Assembly (NCBI RefSeq): GCF_000426565.1
Contig: NZ_KE384540.1
Coordinates: forward strand, 134,530 to 198,529
Direction: 5' to 3'
Origin: Segatella albensis DSM 11370 = JCM 12258
GTDB taxonomy: Bacteria > Bacteroidota > Bacteroidia > Bacteroidales > Bacteroidaceae
Length of the DNA stretch: 64,000 nt
Positions within the stretch are counted from its first letter, which is position 1, and the number at the start of each line of letters is the position of its first letter. This document shows positions 43,309 through 51,694 of the stretch, one piece after another. A program made the translations under genes and the position numbers. The notes beneath the pieces are model-generated. The model was not told where the DNA came from and ran no database searches. It worked only from the letters and a program-made list of their open reading frames with translations.

Positions 43309-43899
43309 TCATTTCACTCGCTTAATCGCAACCTTTCCGTTTTGAATTATGATTCCTTTATGTCCGACTTGAGCCAAAGTTCCACTAAGTGTATATGCTC
43401 TCGACTTGCTACCGTCAGCTTTAACCTGACTAATGCCCGTGGTATTGCTCAGCGATAATGTGACGCTAATGTTGCTCTCGCCGGCCTTTAAGAACGTACG
43501 CAGCTCACTTTCCGACAATCCGTCAATTTTACCCAGAAGTGTGTAGTTCCATGAGTTTGTGCCGTAGAACATGCAGATATTGCTACCGTTGTAAAGGACG
43601 ATGTCGCCAGGTTGTGCATTGATCTGTTCGTTGCTTGTTGGCAGCGAGAATCCCAGTGCCCCCCATATCTCAAAACCGCCACTGGAGTTAAGCGTTACCG
43701 TGACAGATGCCTCTTGCAATTTGGCGACCAATGCCTGCGTGGCACTATTATTGGTCAGCGTGACGGCCTCAGTCCTTCCATCGATAGTGATGTACATCTT
43801 TGTTGTCATTGTCTCGTAGTTCGTTGTCTGTGCTTGAATCTCGTCTCTGCTGCATGACATGACAAGCAACGCAGCTAAAATCATAAAAATCTGTTTCAT
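43309..43899 (-). CDS. Cyclophilin-like lipoprotein with sorting-type C-terminal tail
   Basis: 196 residues from the ATG at 43899 (MKQIFMILAALLVMSC), a lipoprotein signal with lipobox VMSC. The middle part (about 35-145: MYITIDGRTEAVTL, GFSLPTSNEQINAQPGDIVLY, SNICMFYGTNSWNYTLLGKI) fits the small cyclophilin-like fold family. The last 35 residues (RAYTLSGTLAQVGHKGIIIQ, then basic) look like the tail found on secreted Bacteroidales proteins of the Por/T9SS type. Both export signals in one protein is odd. It follows the RibD-type gene by 19 bp. Function unknown. Confidence 0.7.
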   Translation of the reverse strand: MKQIFMILAALLVMSCSRDEIQAQTTNYETMTTKMYITIDGRTEAVTLTNNSATQALVAKLQEASVTVTLNSSGGFEIWGALGFSLPTSNEQINAQPGDIVLYNGSNICMFYGTNSWNYTLLGKIDGLSESELRTFLKAGESNISVTLSLSNTTGISQVKADGSKSRAYTLSGTLAQVGHKGIIIQNGKVAIKRVK

Positions 43900-43918
43900 C
43901 GCAATTCTCAAATTTCAA

Positions 43919-44602
43919 TTATGAATTCACGACCTGGTATCTCATCCACACGATTCCGTCCTGCTCCTCCACGCTCTTGAAGGCCAGCCGGACGGGGTTC
44001 CGCTCCATCGTCCTACCATCGAAGGCAGCTGCCATGCCCTCGCGCCCGTCGATGCCGTAGCCGTACATTATGCTCACCTCGTCGATCAAACCCTGGTCGA
44101 GCAGCGATCCATTGATGTGCCCACCACCCACCACGGCCAGACGGTTCACGCCGAACACCGTGCGCAACGTCTCTAAAGCCGATGCCAGGTCGATGCCATC
44201 GCGCCCCGTGGTAATATAAGATATGTGTTTCTGCTTCAGATAGTTCAGATACTCCTGACTGGCCTGCTCCGATAGTATCATCAGCAGCGGACGCCCGAAC
44301 AGCTCCGTGGTGTCGTCGTCCCATAGTAGCGTGCCGCGAGTATCAACGCCGATGGCATAACCGTTGGCCACTGTGGCCCGATAAATCTGTTGCCCGGCAT
44401 TCTCATGCGCTTTCTGCGGTTGGAATTCGCCAGTCTGTGCATAGTGCATCGCCAGCGTTATCTTGCCCTCCAGCGTCGAAGGGCATTCGAGTTGTTTTAG
44501 TGCCTCGTAGTAGTGGTTCGTGTCATCAATCTGCTCTGTCATTGCGCAGTCTATCCTGCCGTCGAGCGAAGCCATCATGTGGCAAATTACGTATGGTCTC
44601 AT
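43919..44602 (-). CDS. RibD C-terminal / dihydrofolate-reductase-like protein
   Basis: About 227 residues from the ATG at 44602 (MRPYVICHMMASLDGRID). The longer start at 44629 falls within the promoter. The RibD_C reductase fold shows in HMMASLDGRID, ANGYAIGVDTRGTLLW, VVGGGHINGSLLDQGLIDEV. These proteins are NADPH-dependent reductases. Without the deaminase half or a riboflavin operon nearby, a role in riboflavin synthesis is unlikely. Has its own promoter; it could co-transcribe with the lipoprotein and flavoprotein downstream. Confidence 0.85.
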   Translation of the reverse strand: MRPYVICHMMASLDGRIDCAMTEQIDDTNHYYEALKQLECPSTLEGKITLAMHYAQTGEFQPQKAHENAGQQIYRATVANGYAIGVDTRGTLLWDDDTTELFGRPLLMILSEQASQEYLNYLKQKHISYITTGRDGIDLASALETLRTVFGVNRLAVVGGGHINGSLLDQGLIDEVSIMYGYGIDGREGMAAAFDGRTMERNPVRLAFKSVEEQDGIVWMRYQVVNS

Positions 44603-44626
44603 TCTTGTTTGTTTTAAAATCCGCTG

Positions 44627-44634
44627 CAAAGGTA
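44627..44634 (-). promoter_or_regulatory. -7 promoter element of RibD-like gene
   Basis: TACCTTTG on the minus strand, 25 bp before the chosen start. Confidence 0.65.
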
Positions 44635-44697
44635 CGACGATTTAACCATACTCCGCTTAGACGGATTACGGATAAATCTACCAAAAATGATGATTGT

Positions 44698-45603
44698 TTA
44701 TTTTTTGCGCTGCTCGGCGAAAAATTGTGAGGGAGTTTGCCCTGTCAGTTGTTTGAAAAGGCGTGTGAAATGGTTAGGATACTCGAAACCAAGCGCATCG
44801 GACACTTGCGTGATACTCATGCCGCCAAGCATCAGACTTTTGGCACGCATGATGATGAAACCTCTGATGTAGTCTTTCGGACTCTCTCCCAAAGCACCAC
44901 GCACGATGTCGCCGAAATAGCCAGGCGACAGACACAGCTCGCTGGCACAGTATTTCACGCTGGGGAGCCCCCCGGTGCGCTGACGGCCTTTGTCGTAGTA
45001 GTCGATAAGCACCTGTTGGAATCGGGCTAGGATGTCGCTGCTGCCAGCTGTCATCTCCTTAAATTGGCGGGCATAGAAACGGTTACAGTAGTCCAGAATA
45101 AGCAGGATGTAGTCTCGCACGATGTCGTCCTGTACATTATCGTCATCAGTTGTTTGCAGCTCCCTTCGAATGTTCGCCATCAAACCTGATAACGTGTCCT
45201 TCTCTTCGGTATTCAGAAAGAGTGCCTCGTTGTTGTTGTACGAGAAGAAATGGTAGTCCTTCATGCGTCGTTCAATCTCCGTGCCGTGGATGAATACAGG
45301 GTCGAACAGCAGCACCCAGCCGTGATACTGCCGCCTGCTGCTGTCATCGCGCTTGCCCCCAATTTGTCCCGGAGCAAAAGCAATTAGCGAGCCGTCGCCC
45401 TCGTGGTAGATGCCTATGCCGTAGGTCAGGTTCTCAGGGAACTCGCGTTGCAGGAAGATGCCGTAGCAGTCGATGCGGTTCAGCGAATGGCGTATCTCGC
45501 CCACCTCGTCGTAATGGATAATGGCGACGTGGGGATGTAGGATTGGCACACGAATGTCACGTGCATAGTCGTTAGCCTCGTTGATATACAGATCCAACTT
45601 CAT
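44698..45603 (-). CDS. AraC-family transcriptional regulator
   Basis: 301 residues from the ATG at 45603 (MKLDLYINEAND). The promoter TAACTTTG lies directly upstream, so the leader is only a few bases long and the 45672 start is excluded. N-terminal ligand-binding half to about residue 185. The C-terminal double HTH has YCASELCLSPGYFGDIV and ITQVSDALGFEYPNHFTRLFKQLTGQTPSQF. It lies upstream of and on the same strand as the RibD-like gene, which it may regulate. Confidence 0.9.
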   Translation of the reverse strand: MKLDLYINEANDYARDIRVPILHPHVAIIHYDEVGEIRHSLNRIDCYGIFLQREFPENLTYGIGIYHEGDGSLIAFAPGQIGGKRDDSSRRQYHGWVLLFDPVFIHGTEIERRMKDYHFFSYNNNEALFLNTEEKDTLSGLMANIRRELQTTDDDNVQDDIVRDYILLILDYCNRFYARQFKEMTAGSSDILARFQQVLIDYYDKGRQRTGGLPSVKYCASELCLSPGYFGDIVRGALGESPKDYIRGFIIMRAKSLMLGGMSITQVSDALGFEYPNHFTRLFKQLTGQTPSQFFAEQRKK

Positions 45604-45611
45604 TGCGGGTA

Positions 45612-45619
45612 CAAAGTTA
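45612..45619 (-). promoter_or_regulatory. -7 promoter element of AraC gene
   Basis: TAACTTTG on the minus strand, 9 bp before the start codon. The transcript would be nearly leaderless. Confidence 0.5.
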
Positions 45620-45661
45620 CTAATTTTCTTCGAATTAACTGCAGAATAACATAAATGAGTC

Positions 45662-46003
45662 TTACAAATCAAGCTTTGGTTGCAGACTCAGACGGTATTC
45701 GCTGGGCGACTGGCCGAGGTGCTTGGTACAATAGCGACTGAAGTACGAAAGCGTAGTGAAATTCATAATTTCAGCTATCTGGGTAAGCGACAGTCGTTCG
45801 TCATTCAGATAGTCTTTTAATATAGGTATGGTATGGCGGTCGATGTATGAGGTGACGCTGTGTCCTGTCATGCGTTTGATGGTAGCAGAAAGGTATTTGG
45901 AAGACACGTTTAGTCGCTCTGCATAGTAGTTCACATCACGTTCTGCAAGAAAAACGTGCAAAACAAACGTAATGTCATGAGAAAACATTAATTTTGCAAG
46001 CAA
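45662..46003 (-). pseudogene. AraC-family regulator truncated by the element right end
   Basis: The frame of 113 codons keeps only the AraC DNA-binding domain (ERDVNYYAERLNVSSKYLSA, LTQIAEIMNFTTLSYFSRYCTKHLGQSPSEYR). The N-terminal sensing half is absent. The first 15-20 codons run into DNA shared with the other element right ends (from about 45938), so they are not original coding sequence. The last codons match the remnant at 27516-27593. Expression as a small HTH protein cannot be excluded. Confidence 0.75.
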
Positions 46004-46206
46004 AATTTGCAGAACGTGCTGAAAAGTCGTAATGCAATCTGTGTTCTAACAATAGTGTTTAACAACTAAATATTGAAATAAGTAGTCGAAGTGGCAAAAA
46101 TGGTCGGATATTTTGAGGAAATCGGGTGCAGAATGTGCAGTACATGATCATAATGTTTCCCAAATGTTTCCCAGATTCACCGTAATGTGCTGATAATCAG
46201 TTTTCG
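45938..46206 (+). other. Right end of element 3 with arm-type sites
   Basis: Contains CACGTTCTGCA, TTGCAGAACGTG, GGTGCAGAATGTGCAG, hairpin ATTTTGC-AA-GCAAAAT and TGTTTCCCAGAT, in the same order as the element 2 right end. Confidence 0.6.
45989..45996 (+). promoter_or_regulatory. Outward promoter motif, right end of element 3
   Basis: TAATTTTG pointing to core D. Confidence 0.4.
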
Positions 46207-46222
46207 TTAGCCGTCGCACAGG
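46207..46222 (+). other. Attachment core D with ppdK tail copy
   Basis: TTAGCCGTCGCACAGG, two changes from cores A-C, followed by codons for GALEA and TAG (46237-46239). Probably the original chromosomal end of ppdK, now cut off from the gene by 20.5 kb. Confidence 0.8.
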
Positions 46223-46296
46223 GCGCTCTCGAAGCTTAGTGAGCAACTGGTGAGATATCAATATTGTATATACAATTTTGAAAGTTAGAATAAATC

Positions 46297-46330
46297 AGGT
46301 GGATGTCCTTGTGGGTGTCCACCTTTTTTT
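46297..46330 (+). terminator. Terminator after ppdK tail D
   Basis: Stem AGGTGGATGTCC / GGGTGTCCACCT with three wobble or weak pairs and a TTTTTTT run. Confidence 0.8.
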
Positions 46331-46331
46331 A

Positions 46332-46339
46332 TATATTTG
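46332..46339 (+). promoter_or_regulatory. -7 promoter element of gene at 46361
   Basis: TATATTTG, 22 bp before the start codon and directly behind the terminator. Confidence 0.6.
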
Positions 46340-46360
46340 CAATCAAAATAGGAATCAATC

Positions 46361-46858
46361 ATGATGAGGAATTTTTTGTTGGCGATTGTGCTACTGTTCT
46401 CATCTGTAGTTTATGCTAAAGATGTAGAGCGTGTCGCAGGAGTTGATTTTGGATGTACGTATGAAAATGCTCTAGACAATTTGAAAGTTCAATGGGGTGA
46501 ACCGGAGATGTGTGATGCTAATAGCATCGTTTATTTGCATAAGTTGTATGAGGATCTTGATTTCGATAAAATAATATTTGATTTCCAAAGAGATACAGTC
46601 TCTAGTTATCTGAATCAAGCTAGGTTCTATTCTGTTAGCAAGAGTAAAGCTGATGCTATAAGGAAAATGAAATCACTTGCTGAAAAACTAGGGGAAGAGT
46701 ATTCTGTTTCATATGACGAGGAAGATAATCATACCCCTTTTTATAAAGGTGGATGGTCTTCTGTTGGCATGCGTCCTCTGTTTACGCTTTTTGTAGAGAG
46801 GGTAGAAGGACAATGGAATTGCATCTTGCGTTATGGAGCTTTCCCTTTTATAAAATAA
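46361..46858 (+). CDS. Secreted protein of unknown function
   Basis: 165 residues with a signal peptide (MMRNFLLAIVLLFSSVVYA). The mature part is mixed alpha/beta and begins KDVERVAGVDFGCTYENALD; a helical segment rich in Lys and Glu (SKSKADAIRKMKSLAEKLGEE) lies near residue 105. I do not recognise a family with certainty. It is followed after 18 bp by the DUF3256 gene, so the two probably form an operon. This is the first gene right of the island. Confidence 0.65.
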   Translation: MMRNFLLAIVLLFSSVVYAKDVERVAGVDFGCTYENALDNLKVQWGEPEMCDANSIVYLHKLYEDLDFDKIIFDFQRDTVSSYLNQARFYSVSKSKADAIRKMKSLAEKLGEEYSVSYDEEDNHTPFYKGGWSSVGMRPLFTLFVERVEGQWNCILRYGAFPFIK

Positions 46859-46876
46859 CTTTTTAAAAATAGTAAA

Positions 46877-47500
46877 TTGAAGAAGTTTGTATTTGTAGCG
46901 TTGTTATCGTTTACGTTCTCATGTAATATGAGTGCTCAGTCTGTTAGGGAAATGTGGCTGAATATGCCAGATTCTATTATACCGTATCTCAATAAGAGTT
47001 TACGGCAGGAATGTATTGACTTTGTTGATATGAATGTAAAGGCAAGTGTGAAGAATCTGTTTCAGGGAGAAAGTATCATGGATACCTTGGCAACCGATTA
47101 TGCTCATATACAACTTAATGAGTCGTCGATAATGGAGATGAAGATGTTCCCATCTAATACGGGTGACTCCATTCTTTGTGTTGTGCGTACCTTTGTTGGT
47201 CCGGCGCGTGAAAGTGAAGTGGCCTTTTATAATAAAGAATGGAATAAAATAGGTGAGGGGTTGAATTTTAAAAAGGCAGACTTTATGTCAAAGCCCGATA
47301 CGATGGACGTAAAACGTTATGATGAACTTTTGTCTATGGTTCAACCGTTTATGTATTGGGCTAAGTTGTCTCCTCAGCAAAATAGTATCACTTATAGTAT
47401 GTCTATTCCTTTGGCCTCAAAACAAGATAAAAAGGATGTTGAAGCTATTTCTAAGCAAATAAAGGTTAATTTGAAAGACTTAGTTGTTAAGCGATATTAA
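46877..47500 (+). CDS. DUF3256 family protein
   Basis: 207 residues, reading from a TTG at 46877 that precedes KKFVFVALLSFTFSCNMSAQ, a signal sequence. No ATG is available in a suitable place before it, so the TTG start is likely. The mature protein opens with SVREMWLNMPDSIIPYLNKS, the hallmark of the DUF3256 family known from Prevotella and Bacteroides. Function unknown; it is probably periplasmic or outer membrane attached. Confidence 0.75.
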   Translation: MKKFVFVALLSFTFSCNMSAQSVREMWLNMPDSIIPYLNKSLRQECIDFVDMNVKASVKNLFQGESIMDTLATDYAHIQLNESSIMEMKMFPSNTGDSILCVVRTFVGPARESEVAFYNKEWNKIGEGLNFKKADFMSKPDTMDVKRYDELLSMVQPFMYWAKLSPQQNSITYSMSIPLASKQDKKDVEAISKQIKVNLKDLVVKRY

Positions 47501-47548
47501 ATATATGAACTTTTTCTATGATTAATTTGGAGATTACGATATTCTTAG

Positions 47549-47632
47549 TAATTTTGCATCGTGTTTTTCATGGTATTAGATTATTAAGGTTAATTAAAGA
47601 TTGGTTGTCGTGATGATAACCAATTTTTTTTT
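47549..47632 (+). ncRNA. Candidate small RNA (promoter-terminator pair)
   Basis: TAATTTTG (47549-47556) is followed some 45 bases later by a hairpin ATTGGTT/AACCAAT with a long T run (47600-47632). No reading frame lies between them. A transcript of about 70 bases would result. This may also be only the terminator of the upstream operon with a chance promoter motif. Confidence 0.3.
47599..47632 (+). terminator. Hairpin terminator
   Basis: A 7-bp stem ATTGGTT / AACCAAT followed by nine T residues. Confidence 0.7.
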
Positions 47633-47727
47633 GTGCAAGAATATCGCTGTTTGTCATTTATTCTTTAAATTAGGTAAAAACTGCAAAAAATCTTAATTTC
47701 TGTTATCTTATTCTCAATTTTAATCCT

Positions 47728-47735
47728 TATCTTTG
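47728..47735 (+). promoter_or_regulatory. -7 promoter element of nucleoside permease operon
   Basis: TATCTTTG, 39 bp before the chosen start. Confidence 0.65.
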
Positions 47736-47773
47736 CACTGTAATTGCAATTAAAAGTTAGTTTCAATACCAAA

Positions 47774-49006
47774 ATGAATTTAAAAATACGGTTAGCATTG
47801 ATGAACTTCCTTGAGTTCGCTGCCTGGGGAGCTTATCTTACTTCTATGGGAACATACCTTGTTAATATAGACATGGCATCAAATATTGGTTGGTTCTATG
47901 CTGTACAAGGAGTAGTATCAATTTTTATGCCTGCATTGATGGGTATAGTTGCTGATAGATGGATACCAGCACAACGCCTTTTAGGCTTATGCCATTTGTT
48001 AGCAGGCTTGTTTATGTTTGGAGCTGCTTATGCAGGTCTATCGCACAATTATCAGTTTATTTTCCCTTCTTACACCTTGAGTGTGGCATTTTACATGCCA
48101 ACGTTGGCTTTGGCAAATTCCGTTGCCTATTCCGGTTTGACGCAAGCGGGAATGGATACAGTTAAAGATTTTCCTCCAATTCGTGTCTTTGGAACTGTTG
48201 GCTTTATCTGTATGATGTGGGTTGTTGATTTGTGTGGATTCCAACCTAACCAAAACCAATTTATCGTATCAGGTATTGTTAGCATCATATTATTCTTCTA
48301 TAGTTTCACTTTGCCAAGTTGTTCTGTTGCAGAGGCTGGTGAAAAGAAATCTTTAGTGGATGCTTTCGGACTCCAAGCTTTTACCCTTTTCAAGCAAAAG
48401 AGAATGGCAATATTCTTTATATTCTCTATGATGTTGGGTGTTAGTTTGCAGATTACTAATGGATTTGCAAATCCTTTCATCACTTCATTTAAGGATATTC
48501 CGGAGTATGCCGGTACATTTGGTGTGCAACATGCAAATATCCTGATATCATTATCTCAGATAAGTGAAACCGTATGTATCCTATTTATACCATTCTTTAT
48601 GAAGCGTTATGGCATCAAGAATGTGATGCTTATTGCCATGTTTGCATGGGTGCTACGTTTCGGCTTGTTCGGAGCAGGTAACCCGGGTAATGGCGTTTGG
48701 ATGTTTGTCTTGTCAATGATCGTTTACGGCGTAGCTTTCGACTTCTTTAATATATCAGGCTCCTTGTTTGTCGATAAGTCAACAGATCCTTCATTACGTT
48801 CAAGTGCACAAGGATTGTTTATGTTGATGACGAACGGTATTGGGGCGACAGTAGGAACACTTTCTGCCCAGGCAATAGTAAATTCTCATACCGATGATGG
48901 TGTAACAGATTGGCAGACTTGTTGGTATATTTTTGCTGCTTATGCTTTGCTAGTTGGTGTTTCATTTGCTTTGATGTTCCGACCTAAAAAGGTGGAGGTA
49001 GAGTAA
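47774..49006 (+). CDS. Nucleoside permease (NupG family MFS)
   Basis: 410 residues from the ATG at 47774 (MNLKIRLALMNFLEF); a TTG start at 47744 would add ten residues but lies right after the promoter. Twelve membrane segments. The N-terminal motif FLEFAAWGAYLTSMGTYL and IRVFGTVGFICMMW are typical of the NupG/XapB nucleoside:proton symporters. It would import nucleosides. The stop overlaps the next start (TAATG), so it is the first gene of a run of close-spaced genes. Confidence 0.88.
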   Translation: MNLKIRLALMNFLEFAAWGAYLTSMGTYLVNIDMASNIGWFYAVQGVVSIFMPALMGIVADRWIPAQRLLGLCHLLAGLFMFGAAYAGLSHNYQFIFPSYTLSVAFYMPTLALANSVAYSGLTQAGMDTVKDFPPIRVFGTVGFICMMWVVDLCGFQPNQNQFIVSGIVSIILFFYSFTLPSCSVAEAGEKKSLVDAFGLQAFTLFKQKRMAIFFIFSMMLGVSLQITNGFANPFITSFKDIPEYAGTFGVQHANILISLSQISETVCILFIPFFMKRYGIKNVMLIAMFAWVLRFGLFGAGNPGNGVWMFVLSMIVYGVAFDFFNISGSLFVDKSTDPSLRSSAQGLFMLMTNGIGATVGTLSAQAIVNSHTDDGVTDWQTCWYIFAAYALLVGVSFALMFRPKKVEVE

Positions 49007-49551
49007 TGGACAAAGTTCGGCTGTATTTAAAAGAAATTGTAGAAGTCTCTAGTAATACAGATATAGGACTTCTTATATTGGTTGACGAACAGGAAAAACG
49101 TCAACTCGTTATACCGTGTGACAAGTTGATGAAATATGAGTTGAACGCTCGTGTTCAGAAGAAAAATTGTTCACGAAGGTTACCAGAGGTGTTGTTGAAT
49201 TTACTTAGGAATAATACCGATTTGAGTTTTGAGATACTGTTAACAGACATCATAGACGGAGATTTTAAGGCTCAATTATTTAATCTGGATAGCTTAGAAA
49301 TGATTCCTATAAATGCAGCCGATGCCATTCTGATTTCAAAGATAGCCCATTTGCCTCTTTTCGCAAGTGAGAGACTGATGTTTCGTCAAAGTGCCAAATA
49401 CACTCCAGGAGTAGCTAGCGTTTCTTTACCTATAAATATACTGACGAATGAAATGCTGCAAGAGGCTATGAATAAGGCTATCAGTGAAGAAAGATATGAG
49501 CAAGCATCACAAATACGTGATGAGTTAAAGCGCAGAGTCGAAGGTAAATAA
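49006..49551 (+). CDS. Bifunctional nuclease-like protein (DUF151) with UVR motif
   Basis: 181 residues. The DUF151 domain spans about 5-135 (GLLILVDEQEKRQLVI, ITDIIDGDFKAQLF-like region, NAADAILISKIAHLPLFAS). The C-terminal 30 residues form a UvrB/UvrC-type helical motif (EERYEQASQIRDELKRR). The family is linked to nuclease activity and stress response. Coupled to the permease by an overlapping stop/start. Confidence 0.85.
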   Translation: MDKVRLYLKEIVEVSSNTDIGLLILVDEQEKRQLVIPCDKLMKYELNARVQKKNCSRRLPEVLLNLLRNNTDLSFEILLTDIIDGDFKAQLFNLDSLEMIPINAADAILISKIAHLPLFASERLMFRQSAKYTPGVASVSLPINILTNEMLQEAMNKAISEERYEQASQIRDELKRRVEGK

Positions 49552-49582
49552 TAAAGATAACAAATTAAATAAATTAATACCG

Positions 49583-50314
49583 ATGAAAGAAGTCCGATAT
49601 TTCTATGTGCCTGATGCAGCAAGTCAGAATGAAATGCCTTTGGACGAGGCTATGCATGCATTAAGAGTGCTTCGATTGAAGAGTGGCGATGAAATGTTTC
49701 TCATGGATGGAGAGGGCTGTTTTTATAGAGCAGAAGTAACTTTGGCTGCTACTAAAAGATGCCTTTATGAAATCAAAGAAACGTTGCCGCAGCAACCTTC
49801 ATGGAATGGGCACATTCATTTGGCCATTGCTCCAACGAAGATGATGGATCGAATAGAGTGGATGGCAGAAAAGGCAACGGAAGTCGGTTTTGATGAGTTG
49901 TCTTTCCTGAACTGTAAGTTCTCTGAGCGAAAAGTTATGAGAACGGTAAGACTAGATAAGATTATTGTTGCAGCTGTAAAACAAAGCAGAAAACCTTGGA
50001 AGCCGGTCGTTAATCAGATGGAGCATTTTAAAGACTTTATCTTAACTCCACGGAAAGGAAGGAAATTCATCTGTCATTGTTATGAAGAATTTGAAAAGCT
50101 GGATTTCTTTGAAGAATTGAATAAGCCAGCTTTAAATCCTGAAGACTTAGATGTTACGGTTTTAGTAGGACCGGAGGGTGATTTCTCGGTAGATGAAGTA
50201 CGATTGGCTCTGGAGAATGGTTACGAGAGTGTATCTTTGGGAACTAGTCGGCTTCGGACAGAAACTGCAGGATTGACAGCTGTAATGTTAGCGAATTTAG
50301 CTAGACGAAAATAA
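49583..50314 (+). CDS. rsmE: 16S rRNA (uracil(1498)-N(3))-methyltransferase
   Basis: 243 residues, full length. The N-terminal PUA-like part includes HALRVLRLKSGDEMFLMDGEG. The C-terminal SPOUT domain with its trefoil knot shows IAPTKMMDRIEWMAEKATEVG, LVGPEGDFSVDEV, and LGTSRLRTETAGLTAVMLANL. It methylates U1498 of 16S rRNA using SAM. Follows the DUF151 gene by 31 bp. Confidence 0.95.
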   Translation: MKEVRYFYVPDAASQNEMPLDEAMHALRVLRLKSGDEMFLMDGEGCFYRAEVTLAATKRCLYEIKETLPQQPSWNGHIHLAIAPTKMMDRIEWMAEKATEVGFDELSFLNCKFSERKVMRTVRLDKIIVAAVKQSRKPWKPVVNQMEHFKDFILTPRKGRKFICHCYEEFEKLDFFEELNKPALNPEDLDVTVLVGPEGDFSVDEVRLALENGYESVSLGTSRLRTETAGLTAVMLANLARRK

Positions 50315-50329
50315 CATACTTAAGAAAAG

Positions 50330-51694
50330 ATGATTAAAGCTAAACATTTTATATATTATATATTCATCGCGTCAGCGTTGTTTTTCAGTTCTTGTTCTGA
50401 TAGTTATCAAAATGCCATACCAGCAGAAAGTTCTGCTTTAATTTCTGTTGATATGAAAAAGATGGCAGCAAGTTCCTCAAGTAAGCGATTGAATCTTCTT
50501 GCTGCGGTATTACATATAAAGAATGTTTCAGATTGCGGTATTGATTTAACCTCTAAAATGTACATGTTTGAGTCTCAGGATGGAAATCTTGGCCTTTGTG
50601 CAAAAGTGAGCGATTCTGATGACTTAAAAGAATACCTGGACAAGTTGTCAAAGAAAGGCGTTTGCACAAAGACAAAAGAACGTCGAGGTTTTAACTTCTC
50701 AGTATTAAAGGATTCTTGGGTTCTTGGATTCTCTGATGACGCATTGCTCGTTATGGGACCTGTCACTCCTGATGCACAGGCTGAACTACAGCAGAGTATG
50801 GCAAGATACCTGAAGCAAAGCGAAGATGAGAGTGTCGTATCCCGTCCGATTTATGAGAAGTTGGATAGTATAGAGGCCCCGATGGCTATTGTTGCAGAGG
50901 CTCAGGCATTACCAGAGAAATTTATTGCACCTTTCACATTGGGTGCGCCTAAAGGAGCAGATGCTTCTCAAGTATTAATAGCAGCGAAGATGTTTGTTTC
51001 TGATGGCTGTTTGAATATTGAAGGCAAGACCTTCTCTTTTAATAAAGAAGTTAATGCATCCCTTCAGAATGCAAGCAAACAATATCGCCCAATAAAGGGT
51101 AACTATGTTGCTTCTATGTCGCGTGATGCTACTCTTGGTATGTTCATGAATGTAGATGGAACAAAATTCCTACCTTTAATGCAAAATAATCAAGGCCTTC
51201 AAGCCCTTCTTGCTGGTATAAACACAGCAATTGATATGGATAACATCTTACGTAGTGTAAATGGAGATATGAGCATTGTTATTCCTTCTTATTCTGATGA
51301 TAAGATGCAAATCACATGGGCTGCAAAACTGGCTCATGCAAAATGGCTAGCTGATGTGGACTATTGGAAGCAAAGTGTGCCAAAGGGAGGAAAGATATTG
51401 GATTCCGGTAAAAATTCTTATTATTATACAGATGGGAATACATCATTCTTCTTTGGCGTATCCCCAGATTTGCAATTCTATAGCGGAAGTGACAAGGCAA
51501 CAGCTTTAGGTGCAATTAAGACCAATGTTCATCCTTTAGATATAAATTTACAAAAGAAGATTATTGGTCAGAAGATGGTCATGATCATTAATTTGAGTGA
51601 TTTTGGCAATAATAAGGGAGTGATGTCGGCACTTTCAGTATTTATGAAACCGATGTTTGGAGATATAAGAAGTATCGTTTATACATTAAAATAA
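50330..51694 (+). CDS. DUF4836 family lipoprotein
   Basis: 454 residues. Signal with lipobox SSC (ASALFFSSCSDSYQNAIPAES); after the Cys the segment AIPAESSALISVDMKKMAA is the entry motif of the DUF4836 family. The rest is a duplicated mixed alpha/beta fold with the repeat-like phrases YVASMSRDATLGMFMNV and MSIVIPSYSDDKM. Likely anchored to a membrane; function unknown. Between rsmE and an ABC transporter pair, with the stop directly before the ATPase start. Confidence 0.75.
   Translation: MIKAKHFIYYIFIASALFFSSCSDSYQNAIPAESSALISVDMKKMAASSSSKRLNLLAAVLHIKNVSDCGIDLTSKMYMFESQDGNLGLCAKVSDSDDLKEYLDKLSKKGVCTKTKERRGFNFSVLKDSWVLGFSDDALLVMGPVTPDAQAELQQSMARYLKQSEDESVVSRPIYEKLDSIEAPMAIVAEAQALPEKFIAPFTLGAPKGADASQVLIAAKMFVSDGCLNIEGKTFSFNKEVNASLQNASKQYRPIKGNYVASMSRDATLGMFMNVDGTKFLPLMQNNQGLQALLAGINTAIDMDNILRSVNGDMSIVIPSYSDDKMQITWAAKLAHAKWLADVDYWKQSVPKGGKILDSGKNSYYYTDGNTSFFFGVSPDLQFYSGSDKATALGAIKTNVHPLDINLQKKIIGQKMVMIINLSDFGNNKGVMSALSVFMKPMFGDIRSIVYTLK

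Larger units (their letters stand above)
25723..46222. mobile_element. Composite genomic island at the 3' end of ppdK
   Basis: About 20.5 kb delimited by ppdK-tail copies at 25723 and 46207, with two more inside at 37137 and 41380. This splits it into three tandem segments (11.4, 4.2 and 4.8 kb). Support: an integrase next to the first tail, a 3' fragment of a related integrase at the same place in the third segment, related right ends before the second, third and fourth tails, and accessory gene content (AbiE, mobile radical SAM pair, broken genes). The direction of accretion is inferred: the tail furthest right would be the old chromosomal one. Confidence 0.85.
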
